A stretch of 64,000 bases of DNA from Labrenzia sp. R4_2 (GTDB taxonomy: Bacteria; Pseudomonadota; Alphaproteobacteria; Rhizobiales; Stappiaceae), in NCBI RefSeq assembly GCF_017743865.1, contig NZ_JAGHRJ010000003.1:643341-707340 (forward strand), in the 5' to 3' direction. A program made the position numbers and the translations under genes. Shown one piece after another: positions 30,194 through 38,900 of the stretch (position 1 is its first letter; each line of letters starts with the position of its first letter). Under the pieces are notes generated by a model. That model did not search any database. It worked only from the letters and a program-made list of their open reading frames with translations, and was not told where the DNA came from.

Positions 30194-31108
30194 TCAATTT
30201 GACTGAGGTTCTGCCGCAGCCGGAGTGCTGTTCTCGGGTGTGTCTTCGGGGTCAAACCACATGCTGTCGTTTTCAAAAGGGGTCGCTGCGCTCAGTTCGG
30301 GATTTGCAATCCTGAAGATCTTCCGTTGGTGAAGATTGGCCCGCTGGATGTCGTCCTCGAAGAACTCCCAGAAAAGTGTGTCAAAGGAGCCATCGGCGAT
30401 CATAGCTTTCAGCCCGGTCTCGAACCGCGCTGCCAGATCCGGTCGTTTGGGGGTCACAAATATGTACGTCGGGTGCGGGATGTACAGGGCAATTGAATTC
30501 TCAATGGCCAAGTCCGGATAATCGGCCTTCGCATTGTGGTATTCATGATAGATTTCATCGATCCCCCGGCCGAAGGTCTTGAACCGGTCTGCGGCAAGCA
30601 TCTTCATAAGCCCGGCTTTGTTGTCACCTTCAACCACATTGAAACCGGCCGCTTGCAGTTGAGGTGTTGTCGACCATTGTGCCCCGGATCCGGTTGAGAA
30701 CTTTTTGAAGTCCTCCAAAGTCTCGGCTTTATCCAGTTCAGCCTGGCTGCTTTCATTGATGAAAAAAAGCCGGTATCCCTGCAAGCCCTTGCGAAGTGGT
30801 ATCCGGATAGTCAGCAGGTTTTCTTCCCAAGAAGGCTTCGTGCCAATGGCGTCGTATTCAATGATTTCCCCAGAGATGAGCTCCAGAAGACGGCGGTCTC
30901 TGGATAAGGATGGTCTTTTGGAGATTTTTAGTTTCGCCGCATCAGGAGCATCTGTGCGGTGCAGTATTTCGGCGAGGAGCTTATCAACATAACCATTGTT
31001 GTTTTTGGGTGCCGCTTCAGTCGCAGCTGCTGCCGGGGCAAACTGTGTCATCGTCAGGCCGCTCAAAAGTAGGCCAATTCCCCCCCAATTTGACAAGTTC
31101 CGAAGCAT
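30194..31108 (-). CDS. Secreted solute-binding protein, family 3-like
   Basis: A 304-residue periplasmic protein resembling family 3 solute-binding proteins, which bind amino acids or similar small ligands. The N-terminus MLRNLSNWGGIGLLLSGLTM leads into a signal peptide cleaved near PAAAA. The ligand domain keeps typical late features (LAARFETGLKAMIADGSFDTL). No ABC permease or ATPase gene is nearby, so it is an orphan binding protein, or it acts as a sensor or enzyme-associated domain. The start at ATG 31108 gives a clean signal peptide; an ATG 7 codons upstream is possible. A disordered acidic, Pro/Ala-rich tail ends the protein. Confidence 0.75.
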   Translation of the reverse strand: MLRNLSNWGGIGLLLSGLTMTQFAPAAAATEAAPKNNNGYVDKLLAEILHRTDAPDAAKLKISKRPSLSRDRRLLELISGEIIEYDAIGTKPSWEENLLTIRIPLRKGLQGYRLFFINESSQAELDKAETLEDFKKFSTGSGAQWSTTPQLQAAGFNVVEGDNKAGLMKMLAADRFKTFGRGIDEIYHEYHNAKADYPDLAIENSIALYIPHPTYIFVTPKRPDLAARFETGLKAMIADGSFDTLFWEFFEDDIQRANLHQRKIFRIANPELSAATPFENDSMWFDPEDTPENSTPAAAEPQSN

Positions 31109-31303
31109 TGCGTTTCCAGCGTCATCCATCCAGATATCGGGGCGAGATAGTAGGTCTAAGAACCTCTAGTTTCTATTAATTTTTCCCTCATTCCAGAATA
31201 GGTGCAAGATGCCCCGAATGGCCTTATTACAAGCTGTCTGCGACAGGGGCACGTTTGCAGCCCGAAAGTGATACGATCAATTTCCCACTAATCGCGCCAG
31301 CCA

Positions 31304-33310
31304 CTAAACGGCGACGCGGGGCCGGCCGCTGGCTTCGACGACAATCTCCGCCTCGATGAACATAGGCCTAGATTCGATTTCGACCGAGCGCACGTCGCGT
31401 TTCGCTGAGACCTGGATGCCGACGGCACCGGCGTCCTTTGCTGCCTTTTCGGCCTCTTCGCGAAGAACGGTTTCCAGCCGGTCCAGAGCGGCTGCGGTTT
31501 CTGAAAAATCTTCCGGTCCTGTCTCCAAATGCACTCTGTAGCGTCCGTCGGCCGGTGATGTGACTGTGCCGCTGCGGCGCAGGGTTATGCGTCCAACGAC
31601 GGCGCCGATGGCATTGGCCACCCCGGCATGCCGGGACAAGAGCATCGGGCACCGCAAGCGCCTGCCAACTTCCGGATAATAAGTCGGAGCCGAAGCGCCG
31701 AGGCCGACCACCTCCACATTCAGCCGTGCTTGCAGATCGATAAAACCGGCATGGCCGGAAAGCCCAGCCTGCAACAATTCATGGCGTGCAAGGGTGCGCG
31801 GGTTGTCCTGAAACCGGCCGCCTTCCTCTCTAAAGGCCACTTCAAGCAGCGCATCCACGGTCTGCTGCGTCAGCTGATCAATGATCATCTGCGCCATGGC
31901 GTCCGCGCTTGAGGCAAGCACCTTGCCATCGCCGCGCCTGCGCAGCGCAAGCTTCTTAAGCGCAAGGCGCGCAGCCTCCGCATCCCAGGCGTCCAGCAGT
32001 CCGAGGACATGGGCCGCATCGGAGGGAGTGACCCCGGACACTTGTACCATGCCGCGATCGATCAGGCGTCCAAGCGTGGCATTTTCCATGCGGTTTCGAA
32101 CGATGGAAGAAACAGGATGAATGTCATCCCCGATCCGTTCCATCAACTCGCTTTCACGGGCGTTCAGGTCCTGTTCGGCCATTGCACCGCCGACACACCG
32201 GACAAACCGGCCGTCATCTACGCCCGGGAAGTCCGAACGTTCCTGTTGTTCCAGAACCGGTACTACCTTCTCTGGAGCAAGATGAGCAATCAGGGAGACG
32301 GGCAGTACGCGTTTTGGACCAAGATGCAGACCGCCGGTCAGGCCCGTGTCGAGAAAATGGACCTGGCTGTCGCCGCCAAGGCCGATTGTGCGCATGGCAA
32401 CGGCTTCGACCATTGTGCGGAAGGATCCCACCTGCGCGCCATCGGGATCGATCGCCGGGCGTCCTTTGCGGATCAGGGCAATGTCGGTCGTGGTGCCGCC
32501 GATGTCGGACACCAGGGCCGTATCAACTCCGGTCAGCCAATGCGCTCCAACCACGGAGGCTGCGGGTCCGCTCAGGATCGTTTCGATCGGTCGGGCCCGG
32601 GCGTCGGCCGCCGACATCAAGGCACCATCGCCGCGCACCACCATCAGTGGCGCATGGATGCCCAACTGAACAAGAGCATCCAGGGCCCGGCCAATGAGGC
32701 GATCGATCATGCCGATCAGTCGGGCATTGAGGAGCGCGGTAAGCGCCCGTTTGGGTCCATTGAGCTTGGCAGACAGAGTGTGCGACATCGTCACGGGACG
32801 GCCCGCAATCTCCGCTATTTTTTCAGCAGTCGCGTTTTCATGCGCGGGGTTTCGGGTGGCAAAACGCGCAGCAACGGCAAGCGCCGTCACGCCTGGATCA
32901 AGATCTTGCAGAAATGTGGCGAGCGCCTCTTCATCGAGTGGGGCCGCCTCGGAGCCTGCATGGTTGTGGCCGCCGCGCAAAAGCAGCACTGGATCGTCCT
33001 TCAAGGCTGCGCTCAAACCAGCCTGCTCAAGATCCTTGGCGTCAAACCCGATTGCGATCAGCGCCACCCGCGCGCCCTGGTCCTCGACCAGTGCGTTGGT
33101 GGCCAGGGTGGTGGACAGGGACACGAGCTCAATCTCGGCAGGGTCGATTTTCGCCTGCACCAGTACCGATCGGACGGCCTCTCCGATGCCAACAGCAAGG
33201 TCGTGCCGGGTGGTGAGCGCCTTGGCGGAGGCAATGACCTCTTCTTCGCCGCGCAGCATGACGGCGTCGGTATAGGTTCCGCCCGTATCGACCCCAAGGC
33301 TGTATGTCAC
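31304..33310 (-). CDS. Hydantoinase/oxoprolinase family protein
   Basis: A 668-residue protein of the HyuA/oxoprolinase A family, ATP-dependent amide or imide hydrolases acting on hydantoins, 5-oxoproline or acetone-type substrates. The ATP-binding fold starts with LGVDTGGTYTDAV; DIGGTTTDIALIRKG marks the second phosphate loop and GLGGDSQVHF follows. The HyuB-type partner subunit is not adjacent, so it may act alone. I placed the start at GTG 33310, preceded by AGAGG, making the Gly-rich motif lie at residues about 5-15 as in relatives; the upstream TTG adds 10 atypical residues. It is divergent from the ThDP enzyme gene. Substrate unknown. Confidence 0.85.
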   Translation of the reverse strand: MTYSLGVDTGGTYTDAVMLRGEEEVIASAKALTTRHDLAVGIGEAVRSVLVQAKIDPAEIELVSLSTTLATNALVEDQGARVALIAIGFDAKDLEQAGLSAALKDDPVLLLRGGHNHAGSEAAPLDEEALATFLQDLDPGVTALAVAARFATRNPAHENATAEKIAEIAGRPVTMSHTLSAKLNGPKRALTALLNARLIGMIDRLIGRALDALVQLGIHAPLMVVRGDGALMSAADARARPIETILSGPAASVVGAHWLTGVDTALVSDIGGTTTDIALIRKGRPAIDPDGAQVGSFRTMVEAVAMRTIGLGGDSQVHFLDTGLTGGLHLGPKRVLPVSLIAHLAPEKVVPVLEQQERSDFPGVDDGRFVRCVGGAMAEQDLNARESELMERIGDDIHPVSSIVRNRMENATLGRLIDRGMVQVSGVTPSDAAHVLGLLDAWDAEAARLALKKLALRRRGDGKVLASSADAMAQMIIDQLTQQTVDALLEVAFREEGGRFQDNPRTLARHELLQAGLSGHAGFIDLQARLNVEVVGLGASAPTYYPEVGRRLRCPMLLSRHAGVANAIGAVVGRITLRRSGTVTSPADGRYRVHLETGPEDFSETAAALDRLETVLREEAEKAAKDAGAVGIQVSAKRDVRSVEIESRPMFIEAEIVVEASGRPRVAV

Positions 33311-33616
33311 ACCACGTTCCTCTGCCCATATCCAATTCACTGGGGAACGAGCATCCGCCGTCCCTGATGGAGCGTTCCGATGGATACCGTTTCCTCAATT
33401 GTGTCAAACAAAAACCGCGCGAACGCACGCGGCACTGTCTGTCTGAGACCAAGGCAGCTTTTGTGCAGTGCTGGAAATCTGAGTGATGAAACAGTTTTGC
33501 TCCGCCGTGACTGCGTCTAAGGGGATTTTTTGATTGCCCGGAGAATGCATTGCCCGATATGGGTAGGAACTTTCATGTCTTTCAAATTGCTTTGAGAATT
33601 CAAGAGGGGGCTATCC
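33311..33616. other. 306-bp divergent intergenic region
   Basis: Lies between the hydantoinase gene (minus) and the ThDP enzyme gene (plus) and must hold both promoters. I see no gene, no clear palindrome and no convincing -35/-10 pair. A T-rich stretch at about 33520-33535 is the only obvious compositional feature. A GAGGGGG ribosome site ends it, just ahead of the ThDP gene. Confidence 0.45.
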
Positions 33617-35158
33617 ATGAACGGTGCAGAAGCGCTGGTGAAAACGATGCTGGCGTCCGATGTGTCGGTGTGCTTTGCAAATCCGGGCACATCCGAAATG
33701 CACTTCGTGGCAGCCCTCGATACCCATCCTGATATGCGCTGTATCCTCTGCCTGTTTGAAGGCGGGGTTACAGGTGCTGCCGACGGTTATGCCCGGATGA
33801 GCGGTAACGTTGCCGGGACGCTGCTTCATCTCGGTCCTGGCTTTGGCAATGGCTGGGCCAATCTGCACAACGCTCGCAAAGGCCACTCCGGCATCGTCAA
33901 CATTGTTGGTGATCATGCTGGTTATCACCTCAAGCATGATGCGCCGCTGCAGGCTGATCTCGACGGGGTGGCAGGATCCGTTTCCCATTGGGTGCGCCGG
34001 GCGACCGACAGCACCATGGTGGCAAGCGCTGGAGCTGAGGCCATCCGGGTTGCGCGCGGCGGCGAGATCGCGACCGTAATCCTGCAGGCGGATTGTGCGT
34101 GGGGAGACAGTCAAACTGGCCCGGCCAAAGCCCAACCTCCGGCTCAAAAACACCGGCCGGACAAGGATCGCGTTATGGCAGCGGCCAAAGCCTTGAGCGA
34201 ACCCGGCGCAGCCCTTTTGGTGAGCGGTCCCGGACTTTACGGTGAAGGGGCTGAACTGGCCGGCAAGATTGCTGCCAGAACAGGCTGCCGGCTGCTGGCG
34301 CCGTTTTTTGCGCCGCGCATTGCACTCGGTGAAGGCGCTGTTGCCTTTGAGAGCTTGCCTTACAACGCCGACCTCACCGCCGAGTTCCTTGCCGGCCAGA
34401 CACGGATTGCTTTGGTTGGTGAAGATCCTCCTGTGAACTTCTTTGCTTATCCCGGCAAGCCGTCCACGCCTGAGCCGGCGGGATGCGCGCTGGACCGGCT
34501 CTGTTATGGCGACTGGGATGTACTCTGGACCCTTGAAACGCTGGCGGATGCCGTGGGTGTGGATGGCAGCGAGACCATCGCGCGGGTTGGCCGCCACGTC
34601 CCGGACATTGAACCGGGTGCGCTGACCGCCGAAGGAATTGGCCGCGGCCTTGCGAACGCCATCCCTGAAGGGGCAATCATGGTCAATGAGGCCGTGACTG
34701 CTGGCGCCGGGATTTGGCCGTTTGTCAACGTCGCTGGCGCCCATGACCGGATCAACAACACGGGCGGCTCCATTGGCCAGTGCCTGCCAAATGCGCTGGG
34801 CGCGGCGGTTGCCTGCCCGGACCGTCCCGTGTTCGCGGTCTCCGGTGACGGGTCCGCCATGTATCAGGTACAGAGCCTGTGGACCGCGGCCCGGGAAGAA
34901 TTGGACATCACGGTCGTGATTGTCGCCAACAGGGGCTATCAGATCCTGCATTTCGAACTGGAAGCCCAAGGGGCGCCGAAGCCCGGACGCAACGCCAGTG
35001 CGATGTTCGATATTGAGAACCCGTTGCTCGACTGGGTGGCGCTGGCAGCCGGGCACGGTGTTCCAGGCGTGCGGGTCGACAGTGAGGAAGGCTTGGCCGA
35101 AGCGCTGAAAACCGCATCAAACACCAAAGGTCCCTTCCTGATCGAGGCCGTTATCTGA
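33617..35158 (+). CDS. Acetolactate-synthase-like thiamine diphosphate enzyme
   Basis: A 513-residue ThDP-dependent enzyme of the IlvB/MdlC superfamily. The N-terminal PYR domain has PGTSEMHFVAAL and the activating Glu in LFEGGVTGAADGYAR. The C-terminal PP domain has the ThDP-Mg motif GDGSAMYQVQSLWTAA followed by the conserved Asn of VANRGYQIL. It is shorter than true acetolactate synthases (about 570) and has no IlvN partner nearby, so it may be a decarboxylase such as a benzoylformate or phosphonopyruvate decarboxylase rather than a branched-chain amino acid enzyme. It is convergent with the LysR gene. Confidence 0.85.
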   Translation: MNGAEALVKTMLASDVSVCFANPGTSEMHFVAALDTHPDMRCILCLFEGGVTGAADGYARMSGNVAGTLLHLGPGFGNGWANLHNARKGHSGIVNIVGDHAGYHLKHDAPLQADLDGVAGSVSHWVRRATDSTMVASAGAEAIRVARGGEIATVILQADCAWGDSQTGPAKAQPPAQKHRPDKDRVMAAAKALSEPGAALLVSGPGLYGEGAELAGKIAARTGCRLLAPFFAPRIALGEGAVAFESLPYNADLTAEFLAGQTRIALVGEDPPVNFFAYPGKPSTPEPAGCALDRLCYGDWDVLWTLETLADAVGVDGSETIARVGRHVPDIEPGALTAEGIGRGLANAIPEGAIMVNEAVTAGAGIWPFVNVAGAHDRINNTGGSIGQCLPNALGAAVACPDRPVFAVSGDGSAMYQVQSLWTAAREELDITVVIVANRGYQILHFELEAQGAPKPGRNASAMFDIENPLLDWVALAAGHGVPGVRVDSEEGLAEALKTASNTKGPFLIEAVI

Positions 35159-35181
35159 GGAGCCGCTGACAGGTCCCCGGT

Positions 35182-36054
35182 TCAGTCCATTTGACCTGTC
35201 AGCAACTCCCGCAGGATTGGATGCGGAAACGACCGTGTTACGGTGACCGCGTAAAACGCTTCAAAGATCTGCAGATCAAAAGGGGCACTCTCCAGAAGTC
35301 CTGCAGCAATCTCGTCGGCCATGACGACCGGCGGGGCAATGGCGATGCCGACATCGGCCCGGGCGAGCAGCCGGACCATGGCCATGTCGTCAACATCCGC
35401 CACGATGCGCGGGGTGATGCCAAGCCGGGCCACCAGGCTGTCGAAACCTGTCCGGATCGAACTCTCATCAGGAACAATCAGAGGCTCGTCGCTCAAGAGC
35501 TGATGCAGCGTTTTTCCGGCAATCCGCTCCGGCGTTCCGTGAATGGTGACTTTCTGTTCAGCCAGCCGGTGTGCCGTAAAGTCTCCAGACAGGGAGCTGT
35601 CCGGCGGATCTGTGGTCAGGACGATGTCCAGGGCAAGCGATTCCAGCGCTTCGAGCAGGACTGAGGCGCTGCCGGACCGCAGGGTGAAGTCGACTTCTCC
35701 GCTGGACAGCAGCGGCTTTAAAAAGCGGATCTGAAAGTTCCGCGAAAGGGTCGATTGCGCCCCAACCCGCAAGGGTGGGGTGGATTGGCTGGACCGTTGC
35801 AGCGTTGCGATCAGCTCTTCTCCAGTTCCGAAGATCCGGTCGGCATGATCGAGAACAATCCGTCCAACTTCGGTCAAAACAAGCTGACGCCCGGACCGCT
35901 CGAAAAGATCATGGCCGAGCCGGGCCTCCAGTTGGCGGATTTGAGTGGAGAGCGCGGATTGCGACAGGTTCACCCGCTCCGCAGTCCGGGTGAGGTTGCC
36001 CTCATGCGCCACTTCGCGGAAGTAGCGCAAGTGGTGGTAGTTGAGATTGTCCAT
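35182..36054 (-). CDS. LysR family transcriptional regulator
   Basis: A 290-residue LysR activator/repressor. The winged helix-turn-helix (residues about 4-63) reads NYHHLRYFREVAHEGNLTRT, then LSQSALSTQIRQLEARLGHDLFER; the periplasmic-binding-type effector domain follows from about residue 90. It is divergent from the SbtA-like transporter, with a perfect palindrome in the gap, so it most likely controls that gene and itself. Its ligand is unknown. Confidence 0.93.
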   Translation of the reverse strand: MDNLNYHHLRYFREVAHEGNLTRTAERVNLSQSALSTQIRQLEARLGHDLFERSGRQLVLTEVGRIVLDHADRIFGTGEELIATLQRSSQSTPPLRVGAQSTLSRNFQIRFLKPLLSSGEVDFTLRSGSASVLLEALESLALDIVLTTDPPDSSLSGDFTAHRLAEQKVTIHGTPERIAGKTLHQLLSDEPLIVPDESSIRTGFDSLVARLGITPRIVADVDDMAMVRLLARADVGIAIAPPVVMADEIAAGLLESAPFDLQIFEAFYAVTVTRSFPHPILRELLTGQMD

Positions 36055-36083
36055 CGGTTTCCAGCTCGCTCAAACCATCAATA

Positions 36084-36100
36084 GTTCTATTAAATAGAAC
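36084..36100. promoter_or_regulatory. Palindromic operator between lysR and the SbtA-like gene
   Basis: A perfect 17-bp palindrome, GTTCTATT-A-AATAGAAC, centred in the 134-bp divergent gap. LysR proteins bind dyads of the form T-N11-A, and this site fits that pattern. It lies in an AT-rich stretch (about 36080-36130) that probably carries both promoters. Confidence 0.75.
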
Positions 36101-36188
36101 GATAAATAATAAAACATATATTTTTTATTCCCTTCGAACTGCGTCATAAGCCCCCGGACCACGCTTTTTGACGATAACCGAGGCCGGA

Positions 36189-37256
36189 ATGGACATTTTC
36201 TTTGAGATCATCACGACGCTTGCAGCGCAATTTCAAAAGCCGACGCTGGCGTTTTTGATGGGAGGCATGCTGATTGCCGCAATGGGCAGCAAGCTGGAAG
36301 TGCCGGAGCCAGTCTACAAGTTCGTTGTTCTGCTGCTGTTGTTGAAGGTCGGTCTGGGTGCCGGGATTTCTGTCCGCTCCGCGGATGCCATGTCGCTCGC
36401 GGTTCCGGCGATCTGTGCCGCGCTCTTAGGCGTCGTGATTGTTGTCTTTGGCGGCAAGATCCTCGCAATGTGGCGGGGCGTTTCCAATGCCGACGCTATG
36501 GCAACGGCTGGTTTGTTCGGCGCGGTCTCGGCCTCAACGCTTGCCGCTGGCATGGCGATGCTCGACAGCGAAGGCATCTACTATGAAGGCTTCATCGGCG
36601 CGCTTTATCCGTTCATGGATGTCGCGGCGCTGGTGACTGCAATTTTCCTGGCGCGGATGAGTGCTGAGCGGCGGGCGGCGGGCACTGTCCAGTCTGACGG
36701 GACAGCGACCATATCTTCCGGCGGTGGCGGATTTGGATTTGGTGGCGGTTTTGACGGCCAGCTTGCCAAGGGGATCATTGTTGACACGATCAAGAGCCCG
36801 GCCATCTCTGCCCTGCTGCTTGGCATCGGCATCGGCCTGCTGGCCCGGCCGGAGGCGGTCTATGAAAGCTTTTACGAGCCGCTTTTCCGGGGGCTTCTGT
36901 CCATCCTGATGCTTGTCATGGGTATGGAAGCCTGGGCCCGGTTGTCGGAGCTCAAGAAGGTGGCCCACGCCTATCTGATCTACGGCCTGACAGCGCCTCT
37001 GCTGCACGGCTTGCTTGGGTTCGGCATGGGTCTTGTCGCCCACCATTTCACAGGGTTCTCTGCCGGCGGCGTCGTACTGCTCTCGATCATGGCGGCCTCC
37101 AGCTCTGACATCTCCGGTCCGCCGACCATGCGGGCGGCCCTGCCTGAGGCCAACCCGTCCGCTTACATCGGGTCCTCGACCGGGCTCGGGACACCGGTGG
37201 CGATCCTGAGCATCCCGCTCTTTATCACCCTCGCGGAGCTGGTCATCGGGTTCTAA
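36189..37256 (+). CDS. SbtA-like sodium-dependent bicarbonate transporter
   Basis: A 355-residue membrane protein of the SBT family (DUF897), whose cyanobacterial member SbtA imports bicarbonate with Na+. About ten helices lie in two inverted halves joined by a Gly-rich cytoplasmic loop (SSGGGGFGFGGGFDG, about residues 175-195). Conserved features include the AATAGLFGAVSASTLAAG-like segment ATAGLFGAVSASTLAAGMAM and the late SSDISGPPTMRAALPEANPS. The cyanobacterial SbtB PII-like regulator is not present nearby. The ATG at 36189 has GAGG upstream; the in-frame TTG at 36168 does not. Likely under LysR control. Substrate in this heterotroph is not proven. Confidence 0.85.
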   Translation: MDIFFEIITTLAAQFQKPTLAFLMGGMLIAAMGSKLEVPEPVYKFVVLLLLLKVGLGAGISVRSADAMSLAVPAICAALLGVVIVVFGGKILAMWRGVSNADAMATAGLFGAVSASTLAAGMAMLDSEGIYYEGFIGALYPFMDVAALVTAIFLARMSAERRAAGTVQSDGTATISSGGGGFGFGGGFDGQLAKGIIVDTIKSPAISALLLGIGIGLLARPEAVYESFYEPLFRGLLSILMLVMGMEAWARLSELKKVAHAYLIYGLTAPLLHGLLGFGMGLVAHHFTGFSAGGVVLLSIMAASSSDISGPPTMRAALPEANPSAYIGSSTGLGTPVAILSIPLFITLAELVIGF

Positions 37257-37284
37257 GGGAAAAACAAAGGAAGCTCCGACTTCT

Positions 37285-37399
37285 GACAAAGCCCGATTTT
37301 CCCTCTGGCGTCATGTTCGGACTTGTTCCGAACATCCATAACATATCGAAAAAATATGGATCCTCGGCACAAGGCCGGGGATGACTACTGAGAGGAATG
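37285..37399 (+). repeat. Dispersed intergenic repeat, copy 1
   Basis: A unit of about 115 bp that recurs, inverted, at 48388-48501. It contains two palindromes: TGTTCGGACTTGTTCCGAACA and CCTCGGCACAAGGCCGGGG. Both copies share long exact blocks (for example GCGTCATGTTCGGACTTGTT and ATGGATCCTCGGCAC), with a variable AT-rich spacer between the two palindromes. It lies just after the SbtA-like gene, in a position where a 3' hairpin would be transcribed. Confidence 0.88.
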
Positions 37400-37427
37400 A
37401 GATTTGTTATCTAGATCAGCCTTTTGC

Positions 37428-37462
37428 CGGGCGCCAGGACAAAAAACCGGGCGCCCGTTTTG
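37428..37462 (+). terminator. Hairpin terminator upstream of marR
   Basis: An 8-bp GC stem (CGGGCGCC / GGCGCCCG) with a 14-base A-rich loop, followed by TTTT. It would end transcripts from the SbtA-like gene, after the dispersed repeat. Confidence 0.7.
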
Positions 37463-37479
37463 AGTCAAGCGAAGAAAAT

Positions 37480-37519
37480 ATTGACAATACAAATGTCAAT
37501 ATGACAAATATATTGTCAT
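37480..37519. promoter_or_regulatory. Double palindromic operator over the marR start
   Basis: Two adjacent inverted repeats: ATTGACA-N7-TGTCAAT (37480-37500) and ATGACAA-ATATA-TTGTCAT (37501-37519). The first contains a TTGACA that could be the -35 element, and the second overlaps the marR ATG. This is a typical arrangement for MarR autoregulation. Confidence 0.8.
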
Positions 37520-38000
37520 GAAAAAAGCGCAGCATCAGAATTCTGATGAACTCTATGAGGTGATCCGGTTGATCCGGCCGGTGCACCGGCGATTGGCGCG
37601 GGCTGTTGAGGCAAAGCTGGACGGCACCGGCGTATCGGTCGGCATGCGGGCTGTCATGGAGGTGCTGGAAGAGGCCGGGGGGTTGTCTGTTCCGGATATT
37701 GGCCGGTCCTTGTTTCTGGCCCGGCAGCAAATTCAGCTGATGGTCAACGAGCTGGAGCAGCTCGGGCTTTTGGAACGGCGCCCCAACCCTGCGCACAAGC
37801 GTTCGCCTCTTTTTGCACTGACAGGGCGCGGCCAAGATGTTTTCGGCGAGATCCGCTCAAAGGAAAACGATGAGATCGATGCCGTCAGTGCGCATTTTTC
37901 CAAAGAAGAGGTTCAGGCAGCCCAACGGGTTCTGTGCGCCATGCTCGATCACTTTGCAGAATTTGAGGACGACCCCGACCGCCCGCGCGGCCTGGAGTGA
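37518..38000 (+). CDS. MarR family transcriptional regulator
   Basis: A 160-residue winged-helix regulator. The helix-turn-helix region is LSVPDIGRSLFLARQQIQLM (about 55-75), with wing NPAHKRSPLFALTGRG after it and dimerisation helices at both ends. It is followed after 19 bases by a cysteine hydrolase, which it likely controls with itself through the double palindrome upstream. No ribosome site precedes the ATG and the candidate promoter sits very close to it, so the message may be leaderless. Confidence 0.9.
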   Translation: MKKAQHQNSDELYEVIRLIRPVHRRLARAVEAKLDGTGVSVGMRAVMEVLEEAGGLSVPDIGRSLFLARQQIQLMVNELEQLGLLERRPNPAHKRSPLFALTGRGQDVFGEIRSKENDEIDAVSAHFSKEEVQAAQRVLCAMLDHFAEFEDDPDRPRGLE

Positions 38001-38019
38001 GTTTGTTTAGGAGTTCGAT

Positions 38020-38691
38020 ATGTCTTTTTTGACGTTAGCCGTGAGTGGTCTGGGTGCCTTGGTCCTATGGGCCTCGGGCTATTTTTTCTGGGTTGTCTGG
38101 ATTTCAAGCAAGGCGACCATGGGAAAACCGATCGACCGGGCGGCGCGCCCGAACACAGCCTTGCTGGTGATTGATGTTCAGGAAGACTTCACGCGCAATA
38201 GTCCGAAACCTTATTCGGAAGACGAGCGGGCCTGCGGCATTGCGCGCATCAACCGGGAAATCGAGGCAGCGTATGCAGCCGGTCATGAGGTCATCCTGGT
38301 CAAACAGGTGTTTCGCCACTGGCCGGCCATTCTGGCCATGAAGCTTTTGATGGGCGGCATTGGCACACCGGGCCGCAAGGGGCTGGCGTTCGACGAGGAT
38401 CTGAAGACAGGCAGTGCGCCGGTTTTTGAAAAGCCGATCGGAGATGCGTTCTCTAATCCGGAGCTGGATGCCTATCTCGCGGACCGGAAAGTCGGCCATT
38501 TGCGTCTGACCGGTCTTGATGCCTGCCAGTGCGTTCAATTCACGGCCAAGGGTGCGCTCAATCGCGGCTATTCCGTTGAAATCATTGAACCAGCCACCAT
38601 GACCGTCACGCCGGAAAAGTGGGGGACTTTCAAGAAGGAACTCGAAGCACTTGGCGCGCAGGTTATCAGAGACGGCGAACAAGCCGCTTGA
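38020..38691 (+). CDS. Membrane-anchored cysteine hydrolase (isochorismatase family)
   Basis: A 223-residue isochorismatase-fold hydrolase with an N-terminal transmembrane helix (about residues 5-28), unusual in a mostly soluble family. The catalytic triad is visible: Asp in VIDVQEDF, Lys in FEKPIGDAF and Cys in TGLDACQCVQFT. Family members cleave C-N or enol-ether bonds in amides, N-carbamoyl compounds, nicotinamide or isochorismate; this one's substrate cannot be told. It is in an operon with marR, suggesting induction by a small molecule. Confidence 0.85.
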   Translation: MSFLTLAVSGLGALVLWASGYFFWVVWISSKATMGKPIDRAARPNTALLVIDVQEDFTRNSPKPYSEDERACGIARINREIEAAYAAGHEVILVKQVFRHWPAILAMKLLMGGIGTPGRKGLAFDEDLKTGSAPVFEKPIGDAFSNPELDAYLADRKVGHLRLTGLDACQCVQFTAKGALNRGYSVEIIEPATMTVTPEKWGTFKKELEALGAQVIRDGEQAA

Positions 38692-38814
38692 CATTGCCTC
38701 AAAGCTCGCGCATCTAAAATGCCATGATCAAGCTGAGCGCATCCTTCGTGTATTTTTATTACGTCACCGACATACCGGCGGCTGCGTAGGATCTTGCTCT
38801 GACAAATCAAACCT

Positions 38815-38845
38815 AAAAAAGCCGCCGCGTCAGGCGGCTTTTTGG
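38815..38845 (+). terminator. Terminator after the cysteine hydrolase gene
   Basis: A perfect stem (AAAAGCCGCC / GGCGGCTTTT) with a GCGTCA loop and a T-run. It lies 124 bases after the hydrolase stop and 56 bases before tyrS. Confidence 0.88.
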
Positions 38846-38900
38846 TTTTCAAGATACCGGCCCCTGGCGGGAACTCCCCAAAAGACCCAGGAAGCCGAAA

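Noticed and set aside
32009..33367. Long plus-strand open frame over the hydantoinase gene
   Set aside because: The minus-strand protein has a complete hydantoinase/oxoprolinase signature; the plus frame is a shadow.
37260..37400. CRISPR-like repeat in the 37.3-kb intergenic region
   Set aside because: Only one unit is present here, with the second 11 kb away; there is no array, no regular spacers and no cas gene.
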